Assembly: GCA_015059905.1 (NCBI GenBank)
Contig: SUZN01000002.1
Span: 377,742 to 441,741, forward strand
Direction of reading: 5' to 3'
Source: Rikenellaceae bacterium
GTDB lineage: Bacteria > Bacteroidota > Bacteroidia > Bacteroidales > Rikenellaceae
Length of the DNA stretch: 64,000 nucleotides
The notes under the pieces are model-generated. The model was not told the origin of the DNA, searched no databases, and saw only the letters and a list, made by a program, of their open reading frames with translations. Both the position numbers and the translations under genes were made by a program. The number at the start of each line of letters is the position of its first letter. Within the stretch, counting starts at the first letter, position 1. Of this stretch, positions 8,264 to 14,891 are shown in pieces.

Positions 8264-9145
8264 ATGAAACACGCTTATGTATTCCCAGGACAAGGTGCAC
8301 AGTTCTCGGGAATGGGAAAAGAGTTATACGAGAACAATGCCGAGGCAAAGGCACTCTTCGAGAAGGCCAACGAGATACTCGGTTTCCGTATTACCGATAT
8401 TATGTTTGAGGGCTCTGCCGACGACTTGAAACAGACCAAAGTAACACAGCCAGCCGTATTCCTTCACTCGGTGATTTTGGCGAAGGTGCTGGACGTGAAG
8501 CCCGACGCTGTGGCAGGTCACTCGCTGGGCGAGTTCTCGGCACTGGTGGTTGCGGGCGCACTCTCGTTTGAGGATGGCTTGCGATTGGTGGCAAAGCGCG
8601 CTATGGCTATGCAGGAGTGCTGCGAGAATGAGCCAGGAGGTATGGCAGCTATCCTCGCCTTGGAGGATGAAGTTGTCGAGAAGGTATGCCAGGAGATTGA
8701 GGGAGTGGTGGTTGCTGCAAACTACAACTGCCCAGGTCAGCTGGTTATTTCGGGTGCTGACGAGGCTGTCGATGCCGCTTGCGCGAAGCTCAAGGAGGCG
8801 GGTGCGAAGCGTGCATTGCGCTTGCCTGTGGGTGGTGCGTTCCACTCTCCACTGATGGAGGCAGCGCGCGCCGAGCTGGAGCAGGCAATTGCAGAGGTTG
8901 AGTTCCACACTCCCGTATGCCCTATCTATCAGAATGTGGATGCGCAGCCACAGAGCGATGCCGAGCAGATTAAGACAAACGTAATCGCGCAGCTCACATC
9001 GCCCGTTCGTTGGACACAGATTTCACGCAATATGATTGCCGATGGCTTCGATGAGTTTACCGAGCTGGGTCCTGGTACTGTGTTGCAGGGCTTGATAAAG
9101 AAGGTAAGCACAGAGGTTGCGGTTGAGTCAAAGGCTACGATGTAG
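8264..9145 (+). CDS. fabD: Malonyl-CoA:acyl carrier protein transacylase (FabD)
   Basis: A 293-residue enzyme that moves malonyl from CoA to ACP to start fatty-acid elongation. It begins with YVFPGQGAQFSGMG, has the nucleophilic Ser in GHSLGEFSAL (near residue 90), the catalytic His in GGAFHSPLM (near 200) and the late NVDAQP motif. Earlier in-frame ATGs exist (8237), but the family normally begins right at the KxxYVFPGQGAQ sequence, so 8264 was chosen; the start at 8171 is upstream of the promoter box and is excluded. Other fab genes are not adjacent. Confidence 0.95.
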   Translation: MKHAYVFPGQGAQFSGMGKELYENNAEAKALFEKANEILGFRITDIMFEGSADDLKQTKVTQPAVFLHSVILAKVLDVKPDAVAGHSLGEFSALVVAGALSFEDGLRLVAKRAMAMQECCENEPGGMAAILALEDEVVEKVCQEIEGVVVAANYNCPGQLVISGADEAVDAACAKLKEAGAKRALRLPVGGAFHSPLMEAARAELEQAIAEVEFHTPVCPIYQNVDAQPQSDAEQIKTNVIAQLTSPVRWTQISRNMIADGFDEFTELGPGTVLQGLIKKVSTEVAVESKATM

Positions 9146-9168
9146 TTTTTGCAGATTGAGAAAATAGT

Positions 9169-9203
9169 AATGGCTGTCATTTTCGGGTGACAGCCATTTT
9201 TTG
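9169..9203 (+). terminator. Rho-independent terminator of fabD
   Basis: AATGGCTGTCA pairs perfectly with TGACAGCCATT and is followed by a T-run. It lies between convergent genes. Confidence 0.9.
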
Positions 9204-10358
9204 CTATAAATAGTATAGTTTGTGACGTATTCGCTTCACACAAGTGCGGTTATTCAGGCGACTCTCCTTGGTTTCAAGTTTAGAGGCTGACCCACCCATA
9301 ATGCGGTAGCCTACGTAAATTGACTCCTTGCCACGATGTTCAAACTCATATCGTTTACCGTTGAGCGTAACCTCGACACAGCCCACTTTGCTCTCGTCCA
9401 AATCAAACTTTGGCTCTTTCGTAGCTCGTCCACGCATCTTAATCTCCACAACGCACCCCATATAGTCGCCCTCGCGGCTGGGGGTAAAGTGTTTCGCGCC
9501 AGCACCCAAACCGAGCTTGTTGTACCATCCGCTGTGGACCGACATCTTGCAATCGGCTTTGCGCTTGGTAGGCATATATGAAAAGTCGGTGAGCTGGTAG
9601 GTGATGCCGTTGCGCTGGGCGTAAGCCTCGTGAGGCGCAGGGAAGATGGATGCCTGCACCTCGTAGCCCGCATCGGTAAGAGCGCGGCAGAATTCGGGCG
9701 TATAGAGCGAGTAGTTCATTGTCGATATACCGCAATGTCCGCCAATCTGTTTCAGGCGGGCAATATTCTCTTCGGCTGTGCCGTCGTTTATAGCCAGCAG
9801 GATAGTACAATCCGAAAACTCACGCACCTTCTGCATATGCTCCACGCCGCCCGTGAAGCATATCCACTCGTTGCCGAACATACGCTGTGCGACGTGGTAG
9901 GACTCCATCAAATCGCTATGCAGCATAGGGACAATGCCGCAACGCTTGCACTCCTCCAAAAGCTCCTCCAGCGTAGGTACGGGGGTACGCAGCGCAGGGT
10001 CGGTGGACTCCAGCACATAATCGCGACGCAGCTCCTCGAAGGTCAAATCACGCAGATACACAGGTTTTTTCAGACACGAATAGTCATCAGCGCGTCGGCA
10101 GGTGCGGTTAAGTGTAGCATCGTGCAGGATGACCATACGACCATCCTTTGTGTAGTGCACATCACACTCGATACCCTCGTAACCCATACGAGCCGCAGCC
10201 GTCACGGCAGCAACGCTGTTTTCGGGGATTATGAACTCGCCCTTATCGCTTTTGCTCCACGAGCCTCGGTGGGCGTACATATGTGGCATAGAGGGCTTTT
10301 TAGCCTCAGCCACCACCATCGAGCAGCATAAGGCAACAAGGAGTAGAAATCTCTTCAT
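9204..10358 (-). CDS. Secreted glycerophosphodiester phosphodiesterase (GDPD family)
   Basis: A 384-residue exported protein (signal peptide 1-19) with a GDPD TIM-barrel domain over residues about 24-260. The catalytic and metal residues are visible: YAHRG, IPENSVAAV, GIECDVHYTKDG and ILHDATLNRTC. The enzyme cleaves glycerophosphodiesters to glycerol-3-phosphate and an alcohol, presumably in the periplasm. A C-terminal extension (about 280-384) with beta character is longer than the minimal family and may be an extra domain. It stands alone, divergent from the LytS-type kinase. Confidence 0.9.
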   Translation of the reverse strand: MKRFLLLVALCCSMVVAEAKKPSMPHMYAHRGSWSKSDKGEFIIPENSVAAVTAAARMGYEGIECDVHYTKDGRMVILHDATLNRTCRRADDYSCLKKPVYLRDLTFEELRRDYVLESTDPALRTPVPTLEELLEECKRCGIVPMLHSDLMESYHVAQRMFGNEWICFTGGVEHMQKVREFSDCTILLAINDGTAEENIARLKQIGGHCGISTMNYSLYTPEFCRALTDAGYEVQASIFPAPHEAYAQRNGITYQLTDFSYMPTKRKADCKMSVHSGWYNKLGLGAGAKHFTPSREGDYMGCVVEIKMRGRATKEPKFDLDESKVGCVEVTLNGKRYEFEHRGKESIYVGYRIMGGSASKLETKESRLNNRTCVKRIRHKLYYL

Positions 10359-10378
10359 AGCAACAATAAATTTATAAA

Positions 10379-10386
10379 CAAAGATA
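10379..10386 (-). promoter_or_regulatory. -7 box for the GDPD gene
   Basis: TATCTTTG on the minus strand is 20 bp upstream of the start codon. Confidence 0.6.
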
Positions 10387-10459
10387 CTGATTTTTATTTA
10401 TAGTACGAACAACTGAAAGATTTGTAACATCCAAAGAGGGTATTTCCTGGAAAAATTCT

Positions 10460-10467
10460 TATCTTTG
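10460..10467 (+). promoter_or_regulatory. -7 box almost touching the LytS-like kinase start
   Basis: TATCTTTG ends only six bases before the ATG. With the usual start of transcription a few bases past the box, the mRNA would have virtually no leader. Confidence 0.55.
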
Positions 10468-10473
10468 TCCTAT

Positions 10474-11541
10474 ATGAAGATGGCCAAAAACACATACAAG
10501 CCCCTGATTGGCGAGCGACTGCTCTACATTATGGTGTGGAGTATGGCTCTGCTGGTGCCAATCCTCAACTCGAAGATGATGTCGGAGGAGCATATCTATC
10601 TGGTGAATATCCTCACGGCGTGGAGTAAGTTGCTGCCCTATATCTTCATCTTCATCGTGAACAACTCAATCCTTGCCCCATATCTGCTCTTCCGCAAACG
10701 ATATATATCTTATGTGCTGGTGACGTTAGCCATCCTGGTTGCGTTGTTCTACTCGCTGGAGTATTACTACGAGTCGATACGCTATCTGCCCTACGCGGGT
10801 GGCGACCTCTACGTCATCCACGGACGAGCCTCGTTCACCGACCTTGCGTGGTATTGGAACGTGCTGCTGGGTGTGTTCCTTGCATCGGCGAACTGCGGTA
10901 TCAAGTTTATGTTCAAGGCGATGGAGAATGAGCACAAGATGACCGAGCTGGAGCATCAGAACCTGCAATCGGAGATGGATGCACTGAAGTATCAGATAAA
11001 TCCGCACTTCTTTATGAACACGCTCAACAACATCCACGCCTTAATCGACATCGACTCCGAGGCGGCAAAGACCACCGTGATTGAGCTCTCGAAGATGATG
11101 CGATATGTGTTGTACGACACCGAAAACCAGGTGACCGACATAGCCAACGACGTGCGTTTTATCGAGCATTACATAGCCCTTATGCGGATACGTTACACCG
11201 ATGCGGTGGATATACGCTTCGAGATTGACGGAGAGATTCCTCTCGGCGTGAAGGTGCCACCACTGCTGCTGATTGTATTTGTCGAAAACGCTTTCAAGCA
11301 CGGTGTGAGCTACAACCACCCCTCGTATGTGCATATCAAATTGAGCTGCGATGGCGAAAAGGCATACGCCGAGGTACGCAACTCACGACACTCATCGACC
11401 ACAGTAGCACGAGGCGGCGTGGGGCTGGAGAATGTACGCAAGCGACTCGACCTGATTTATGGCAAGCGATATAACCTCACTCTTGACGATAGTCGGGCGG
11501 AGGAGTATTATGTAAAACTTTCAATCCCCGTTGCGAGATGA
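10474..11541 (+). CDS. LytS-type sensor histidine kinase
   Basis: A 355-residue membrane kinase with four predicted membrane segments in the first ~150 residues. A short coiled linker precedes the His_kinase domain with the phosphorylated His in QINPHFFMNTLNNIHAL, and the ATPase domain has PPLLLIVFVENAFKHGV (N box) and GVGLENVRKRLDL (G box). There is no obvious extracytoplasmic sensor domain, so the signal is probably membrane-derived. The stop overlaps the response-regulator start (ATGA), so they are translationally coupled. Start: the ATG directly after the promoter box; a second ATG two codons on (MAKNTYK) is also possible. Confidence 0.9.
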   Translation: MKMAKNTYKPLIGERLLYIMVWSMALLVPILNSKMMSEEHIYLVNILTAWSKLLPYIFIFIVNNSILAPYLLFRKRYISYVLVTLAILVALFYSLEYYYESIRYLPYAGGDLYVIHGRASFTDLAWYWNVLLGVFLASANCGIKFMFKAMENEHKMTELEHQNLQSEMDALKYQINPHFFMNTLNNIHALIDIDSEAAKTTVIELSKMMRYVLYDTENQVTDIANDVRFIEHYIALMRIRYTDAVDIRFEIDGEIPLGVKVPPLLLIVFVENAFKHGVSYNHPSYVHIKLSCDGEKAYAEVRNSRHSSTTVARGGVGLENVRKRLDLIYGKRYNLTLDDSRAEEYYVKLSIPVAR

Positions 11542-12305
11542 TTAGATGCATAGCAATTGACGATGAGCCGCTGGCTCTACGTCAGATAAAGAGTTATATT
11601 GAGCGCATAGCAAACGTAGAGCTCATCGCACTATGCAGCAGCGCAGCCGAGGCACAGCAGACACTCGACAAGGAGAGTGTCGATGTTATCTTCGTGGATA
11701 TAAATATGCCCGACGTGAACGGCATTGAGTTTGTGCGCGGACTGAAACATCCTCCGCTGGTTGTATTTACCACTGCCTACTCGGAGTATGCCATCGAGGG
11801 TTTCAGGCTGGATGCGGTGGATTATCTGCTTAAGCCATTTGCCTTTGAGGATTTCTCGCACGCCGTTGAGAAGTCGCGCTCGCTGCTTGAGTTGCAACGT
11901 ATGCGCGAGCAGAAGAGTATGCCCGAGAGCGAGATTGCTGACGTGGAGAGTGCAAAGACGAGCGAGCAGCACGACTACATCTCGATAAAAGCCGATTACA
12001 AGATAACGATGGTCAAGTTCAGCGACATCATCTACGCCGAGAGCGTGGGCGAATATGTGAGACTGCACCTCTCTGACGGCTCGAAGCTCACCACCCTGTT
12101 CCGCCTGAAGAATATGGAGAGCTCACTGCCAGCAAACAGTTTTATGCGTGTGCATCGCTCCTACATAGTAAACCTAAAGCGCGTAGCAAGCTATGCACGA
12201 GGAAAGATATTTCTCGATAATGGGGATTATGTGCCTATCAGCATAAACTACCGCGACAGCTTCCGCGAACATCTGGAGAGAACACAGCCCAAGCCTACGG
12301 CATAG
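11538..12305 (+). CDS. LytTR-family response regulator
   Basis: A 255-residue regulator: receiver domain (1-120) with acidic IDDEP, phospho-acceptor Asp54 or so in VIFVDINMPDVNG, Thr in FTTAYSEYA and Lys in LLKPF; then a linker and a LytTR DNA-binding domain (about 150-250) with YAESVGEYVRLHL and FMRVHRSYIVNL. It overlaps the kinase gene by four bases, so the pair is a two-component system. The target genes are not evident. Its 3' end overlaps the convergent HsdR-N-like gene by 11 bp, and no terminator is visible between them. Confidence 0.92.
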   Translation: MIRCIAIDDEPLALRQIKSYIERIANVELIALCSSAAEAQQTLDKESVDVIFVDINMPDVNGIEFVRGLKHPPLVVFTTAYSEYAIEGFRLDAVDYLLKPFAFEDFSHAVEKSRSLLELQRMREQKSMPESEIADVESAKTSEQHDYISIKADYKITMVKFSDIIYAESVGEYVRLHLSDGSKLTTLFRLKNMESSLPANSFMRVHRSYIVNLKRVASYARGKIFLDNGDYVPISINYRDSFREHLERTQPKPTA

Positions 12306-12768
12306 GCTCACCAAGCGTGGGGAATGATGCCATCGGCAAATATCCCGATGCGGTACGCTCGTAGCAGAAGTGATGAACGCCATTTGTCAGAACGACATAT
12401 CGCGCACCAAGCACAGCATTATAGCGCGTAGCCTGAGAAAAGACCTCCTCGCGAATTGTATCACACCCAAGATTGACATCCGTAGCCTTACACTCGGCAA
12501 CGAGCAACGGACGAGCCTCGGCATCCAGCACAACGACATCGGCACGCTGCGCCATTGTATTCAGTGCGATGGGATACTCCTCCACTATGGAGCGCAGAGG
12601 GGCGTGGCAATGAGATATGAGAAACTCCACCAGATGACGACGCACCCACTCCTCGGGAGTAAGCACAACGTAAGAGGAACGCACACAATCGAAGACCATC
12701 GTGCGCCCATTATCCTCCACAGCGTGTAAATTTATGCGCGGAAAGTTGAGTTTTGGCAGAGAAATCAT
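12295..12768 (-). CDS. HsdR N-terminal domain protein (nuclease-fold, stand-alone)
   Basis: A 157-residue protein matching the type I restriction R-subunit N-terminal domain family (HSDR_N_2), which has a PD-(D/E)xK nuclease fold. The visible active-site pattern is ADVVVLDAEARPLLVAECKA, with the Asp and the E-x-K signature, and EEVFSQATRYNAVLGARYVVLTNG follows. No helicase, HsdM or HsdS gene is nearby, so it is not a restriction system; small stand-alone copies are common in Bacteroidota and their role is unknown. The start is the internal ATG (MISLPKLNF), because further upstream sequence overlaps the promoter region. Confidence 0.82.
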   Translation of the reverse strand: MISLPKLNFPRINLHAVEDNGRTMVFDCVRSSYVVLTPEEWVRRHLVEFLISHCHAPLRSIVEEYPIALNTMAQRADVVVLDAEARPLLVAECKATDVNLGCDTIREEVFSQATRYNAVLGARYVVLTNGVHHFCYERTASGYLPMASFPTLGEPMP

Positions 12769-12788
12769 CGTATAAATAAAATTTTTCG

Positions 12789-12796
12789 TAACTTTG
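12789..12796 (+). promoter_or_regulatory. -7 box for the GH2-like gene
   Basis: TAACTTTG lies 30 bp before the ATG and only five bases from an opposing box on the other strand. Confidence 0.55.
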
Positions 12797-12801
12797 ACCG
12801 A

Positions 12802-12809
12802 CAAATATA
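12802..12809 (-). promoter_or_regulatory. -7 box for the HsdR-N-like gene
   Basis: TATATTTG on the minus strand lies 33 bp upstream of the start codon and faces the plus-strand box at 12789-12796. Confidence 0.5.
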
Positions 12810-12826
12810 GCAATTATAACCAAACT

Positions 12827-14155
12827 ATGAAAAGATTTTTCTTAATCATATCGCTCCTAACCCTCTCTTGTGCGGCGATAAATGCACAGGAGTACGACTC
12901 GCCAGAGTATATCTCGCTTGGTCGCGAGAAGGCACGTACAAAGGTTGTCCCCTATCCTACCGCCGAGGAGGCTCAAAATCTGGGCGCAGGTATGGTGGCA
13001 TCGAAGTTCGTTCGCCCCGTGAAGGAGTGGACACGCACCGAGGAGGAGGATGCAGTGGTATTCACGTCGAAGTACGTCATTCCGTTCGTATGGCTGAGCC
13101 GTATGGCGATACTCTACGTCGATGAGGCTTCGGGCGCGTATGAGGTGCTCATCAACGGCAAGAAGGTGGGCTACTCGGCAAATGCCTTTGCCCCTGCCGA
13201 GTTCAACGTGACGAAGGCCTCGAAGGAGGATGTGAACACCATCTCTATCCGCGTGCTGAAGGAGCATTTCAGCCGCAAGATGGAGTGCTTCAACGAAAAG
13301 ACCGAAGCACACATCGGTGAGGTGTTTGTGATGTCGCAACCAATGATTCGCGTGCGTGACGTGGTACACAAGACATTTGTCGATATGAAGAGCGAGTATG
13401 CCAACGTGGAGCTGGGAATGATTGTCAAGACCGAGTCGCTCAACCCCAAGAAAGCACGTATACACTATGAGCTGGTGGCGCCCGACACAACGGTAGTGAC
13501 CTATGGTCATCGTGACGTAACGCTCGGAATGCGTAGCGAGGATACTGTAAAGTTCACAGCGCAGATACCCTACGCCTTGACGTGGTGCGCCGAGATGCCT
13601 GTACGTTACCGCCTCAACATACGCACACAGGTCGAGGGTCGCAACGTGGAGTATCAGTCGCATATGATTGGCTTCCGCACGGTGGAGGCTAACGATGAGG
13701 GCGACTTCTTCATCAACGGTATCAAAACAGAGCTTTTCTACCGCGATTTCGACCCATTGAAGGTTACCGACAAGGACATCATCGCGGCACGCGTGCTGAA
13801 GTATAACGCCTTGAGATTCAAGATGGGCGCAGTGCCACAGAATGTATATCGCATGTGCGATTCGCTGGGAATGTATGTCATTGCACAGATACCTATCAAC
13901 ACCAAGAGCAGCGGTCTGTCACGCCAAATAGGCGGCAACCCTTCGAACGACCCAAAGTGGAAGGCAGCGTATCTGGACAGAGTTGAGACATCATACCGCA
14001 CGACACGCGGTCAGGCGTGCGTGATTGGATATATTATGGCGGAGGAGTCGTCAAACGGCATAAACCTCTACGAGAGCTACCTGCGCCTGAAGGAGATGGA
14101 AGAGAAACGCCCCGTGATATATATCGACGCTGCGGGCGAGTGGAATAGCGATTAA
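12827..14155 (+). CDS. Exported GH2-like protein lacking the catalytic C-terminal half
   Basis: A 442-residue exported protein (signal peptide 1-21). It follows the start of LacZ-type GH2 enzymes: a jelly-roll sugar-binding domain with SRMAILYVDEASGAYEVLING and SANAFAPAEF (about 60-180), an immunoglobulin-like domain (180-285), then FFINGIK like the entry to the TIM barrel. Near 400, VIGYIMAEESSNG aligns with the LacZ acid/base region (W-S-L-G-N-E-S-G-x-G), keeping Glu407, and RPVIYIDAAGEW aligns with RPVQYEGGG, where the protein ends. The catalytic nucleophile part is missing. It is probably a non-catalytic binding protein or a shortened relative; no downstream fragment continues the barrel. 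Confidence 0.72.
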   Translation: MKRFFLIISLLTLSCAAINAQEYDSPEYISLGREKARTKVVPYPTAEEAQNLGAGMVASKFVRPVKEWTRTEEEDAVVFTSKYVIPFVWLSRMAILYVDEASGAYEVLINGKKVGYSANAFAPAEFNVTKASKEDVNTISIRVLKEHFSRKMECFNEKTEAHIGEVFVMSQPMIRVRDVVHKTFVDMKSEYANVELGMIVKTESLNPKKARIHYELVAPDTTVVTYGHRDVTLGMRSEDTVKFTAQIPYALTWCAEMPVRYRLNIRTQVEGRNVEYQSHMIGFRTVEANDEGDFFINGIKTELFYRDFDPLKVTDKDIIAARVLKYNALRFKMGAVPQNVYRMCDSLGMYVIAQIPINTKSSGLSRQIGGNPSNDPKWKAAYLDRVETSYRTTRGQACVIGYIMAEESSNGINLYESYLRLKEMEEKRPVIYIDAAGEWNSD

Positions 14156-14232
14156 CATTGTGGCAAGGTGCGGCAGAGAATGAGCGTAAAAGATGCCAGA
14201 AAAAGATTTTTTTCATTAAAAGGCAAAAAAAA

Positions 14233-14264
14233 TTTGCACAAAAAGAAAATCTGCCCTATCTTTG
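14233..14264 (+). promoter_or_regulatory. Promoter of tRNA-Lys
   Basis: TTTG at 14233-14236 and TATCTTTG at 14257-14264 are separated by 20 bp, close to the -33/-7 arrangement of the phylum, 23 bp before the tRNA. Confidence 0.7.
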
Positions 14265-14287
14265 CACCAGCAATCTAAAAGATTGAT

Positions 14288-14360
14288 GCCTCTTTAGCTC
14301 AGTTGGTAGAGCACGACACTCTTAATGTTGGGGTCCAGGGTTCGAGCCCCTGAGGGGGTA
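14288..14360 (+). tRNA. tRNA-Lys (anticodon CTT)
   Basis: A 73-nt cloverleaf: acceptor arm GCCTCTT with AGGGGGT (three G-U pairs), D arm GCTC/GAGC, anticodon stem CGACA/TGTTG with loop CTCTTAA (anticodon CTT), and T arm CAGGG-TTCGAGC-CCCTG. The discriminator is A, and the CCA end is not encoded. A promoter precedes it and a terminator follows. Confidence 0.93.
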
Positions 14361-14370
14361 CAACAAAAGG

Positions 14371-14397
14371 TCCGATGGTTTTCCATCGGATTTTTTG
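14371..14397 (+). terminator. Terminator of tRNA-Lys
   Basis: TCCGATGG pairs with CCATCGGA and is followed by TTTTTTG. Confidence 0.85.
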
Positions 14398-14505
14398 TTT
14401 ATATGCCCTCGGGCGAGAATCCTGACAAAGTCCCCCTTTGACAAAGGGGGGGGGTTAGGGGGAATGTCAATATCGAGCACACGACTGCCTACTGTAGTAG
14501 CGCAG

Positions 14506-14525
14506 TCGAGCCCCTGAGGGGGTAC
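14506..14525 (+). repeat. 20-bp copy of the tRNA-Lys 3' end
   Basis: TCGAGCCCCTGAGGGGGTAC is identical to 14342-14361 (T loop, T stem and acceptor strand of tRNA-Lys). No 5' tRNA half precedes it, so it is not a second gene. Such copies are typical of attachment sites left by integrases that use tRNA ends. Confidence 0.75.
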
Positions 14526-14527
14526 TG

Positions 14528-14556
14528 AAAAGGAAGAATGTTAGTTCTTCCTTTTT
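14528..14556 (+). terminator. Terminator-like hairpin after the tRNA-end copy
   Basis: AAAAGGAAGAA pairs with TTCTTCCTTTT, followed by T residues. Like the real tRNA-Lys, the copy is followed by a terminator-type hairpin, but of different sequence. Confidence 0.6.
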
Positions 14557-14558
14557 AT

Positions 14559-14668
14559 GTTTAGTAGCGGAACTACGTTCCAATGCAATATATGCGGTTG
14601 ATGTTTGTGAGCAAGCTCCCTACATCACCGCATATATTACATCTGCTTATAGCAGAACGCTACCAAAC
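14559..14668. repeat. Nested imperfect inverted repeat (~110 bp)
   Basis: The outer arms GTTTAGTAGCG and CGCTACCAAAC match at 10 of 11 positions, and the inner arms are AATATATGCGG...GATG with CATC...CCGCATATATT. The centre contains GAGCAAGCTC. It could be a folded RNA, a MITE-like element or a REP-type unit. Confidence 0.6.
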
Positions 14669-14891
14669 ATTGTCCTCTCCACAGCGGCTACTCACGTAAT
14701 TGCGGGTTGCGCGGATAAAAAGATATACATTGCTCGACTATCGTCTGCGCTTTATATGTATCCGCGCTTCGGCTTCGCCGTTCGAGCCCCATATGCGAGA
14801 AAGTTCCGACAAAGCATACAGCAAAAAAGGTTGCCCAACAAGATTTGAAGGACAACCAATATCTTTTGAAGTGGGATTACAAGAAGGCACC

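Larger units (their letters stand above)
14398..14891. other. Hairpin-rich intergenic region after tRNA-Lys
   Basis: About 490 bp with no convincing ORF. From left to right it holds a C5/G-run hairpin (14432-14450), a compound hairpin (14482-14508), a 20-bp copy of the tRNA-Lys 3' end (14506-14525), a terminator-like hairpin (14528-14556), a nested ~110-bp inverted repeat (14559-14668), another inverted repeat (14709-14767) and a third TTCGAGCCCC fragment (14781-14790). GC content is locally higher than in other gaps. It looks like a nest of small repeats or an eroded insertion next to a tRNA gene. Confidence 0.65.

Noticed and set aside
12295..12768. Type I restriction system
   Set aside because: Only an HsdR N-terminal-type domain is present; there is no helicase part and no hsdM or hsdS gene within the window.
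14506..14525. Second tRNA-Lys gene
   Set aside because: Only the T-arm/acceptor strand is present; no D arm, anticodon arm or 5' acceptor strand can be paired.
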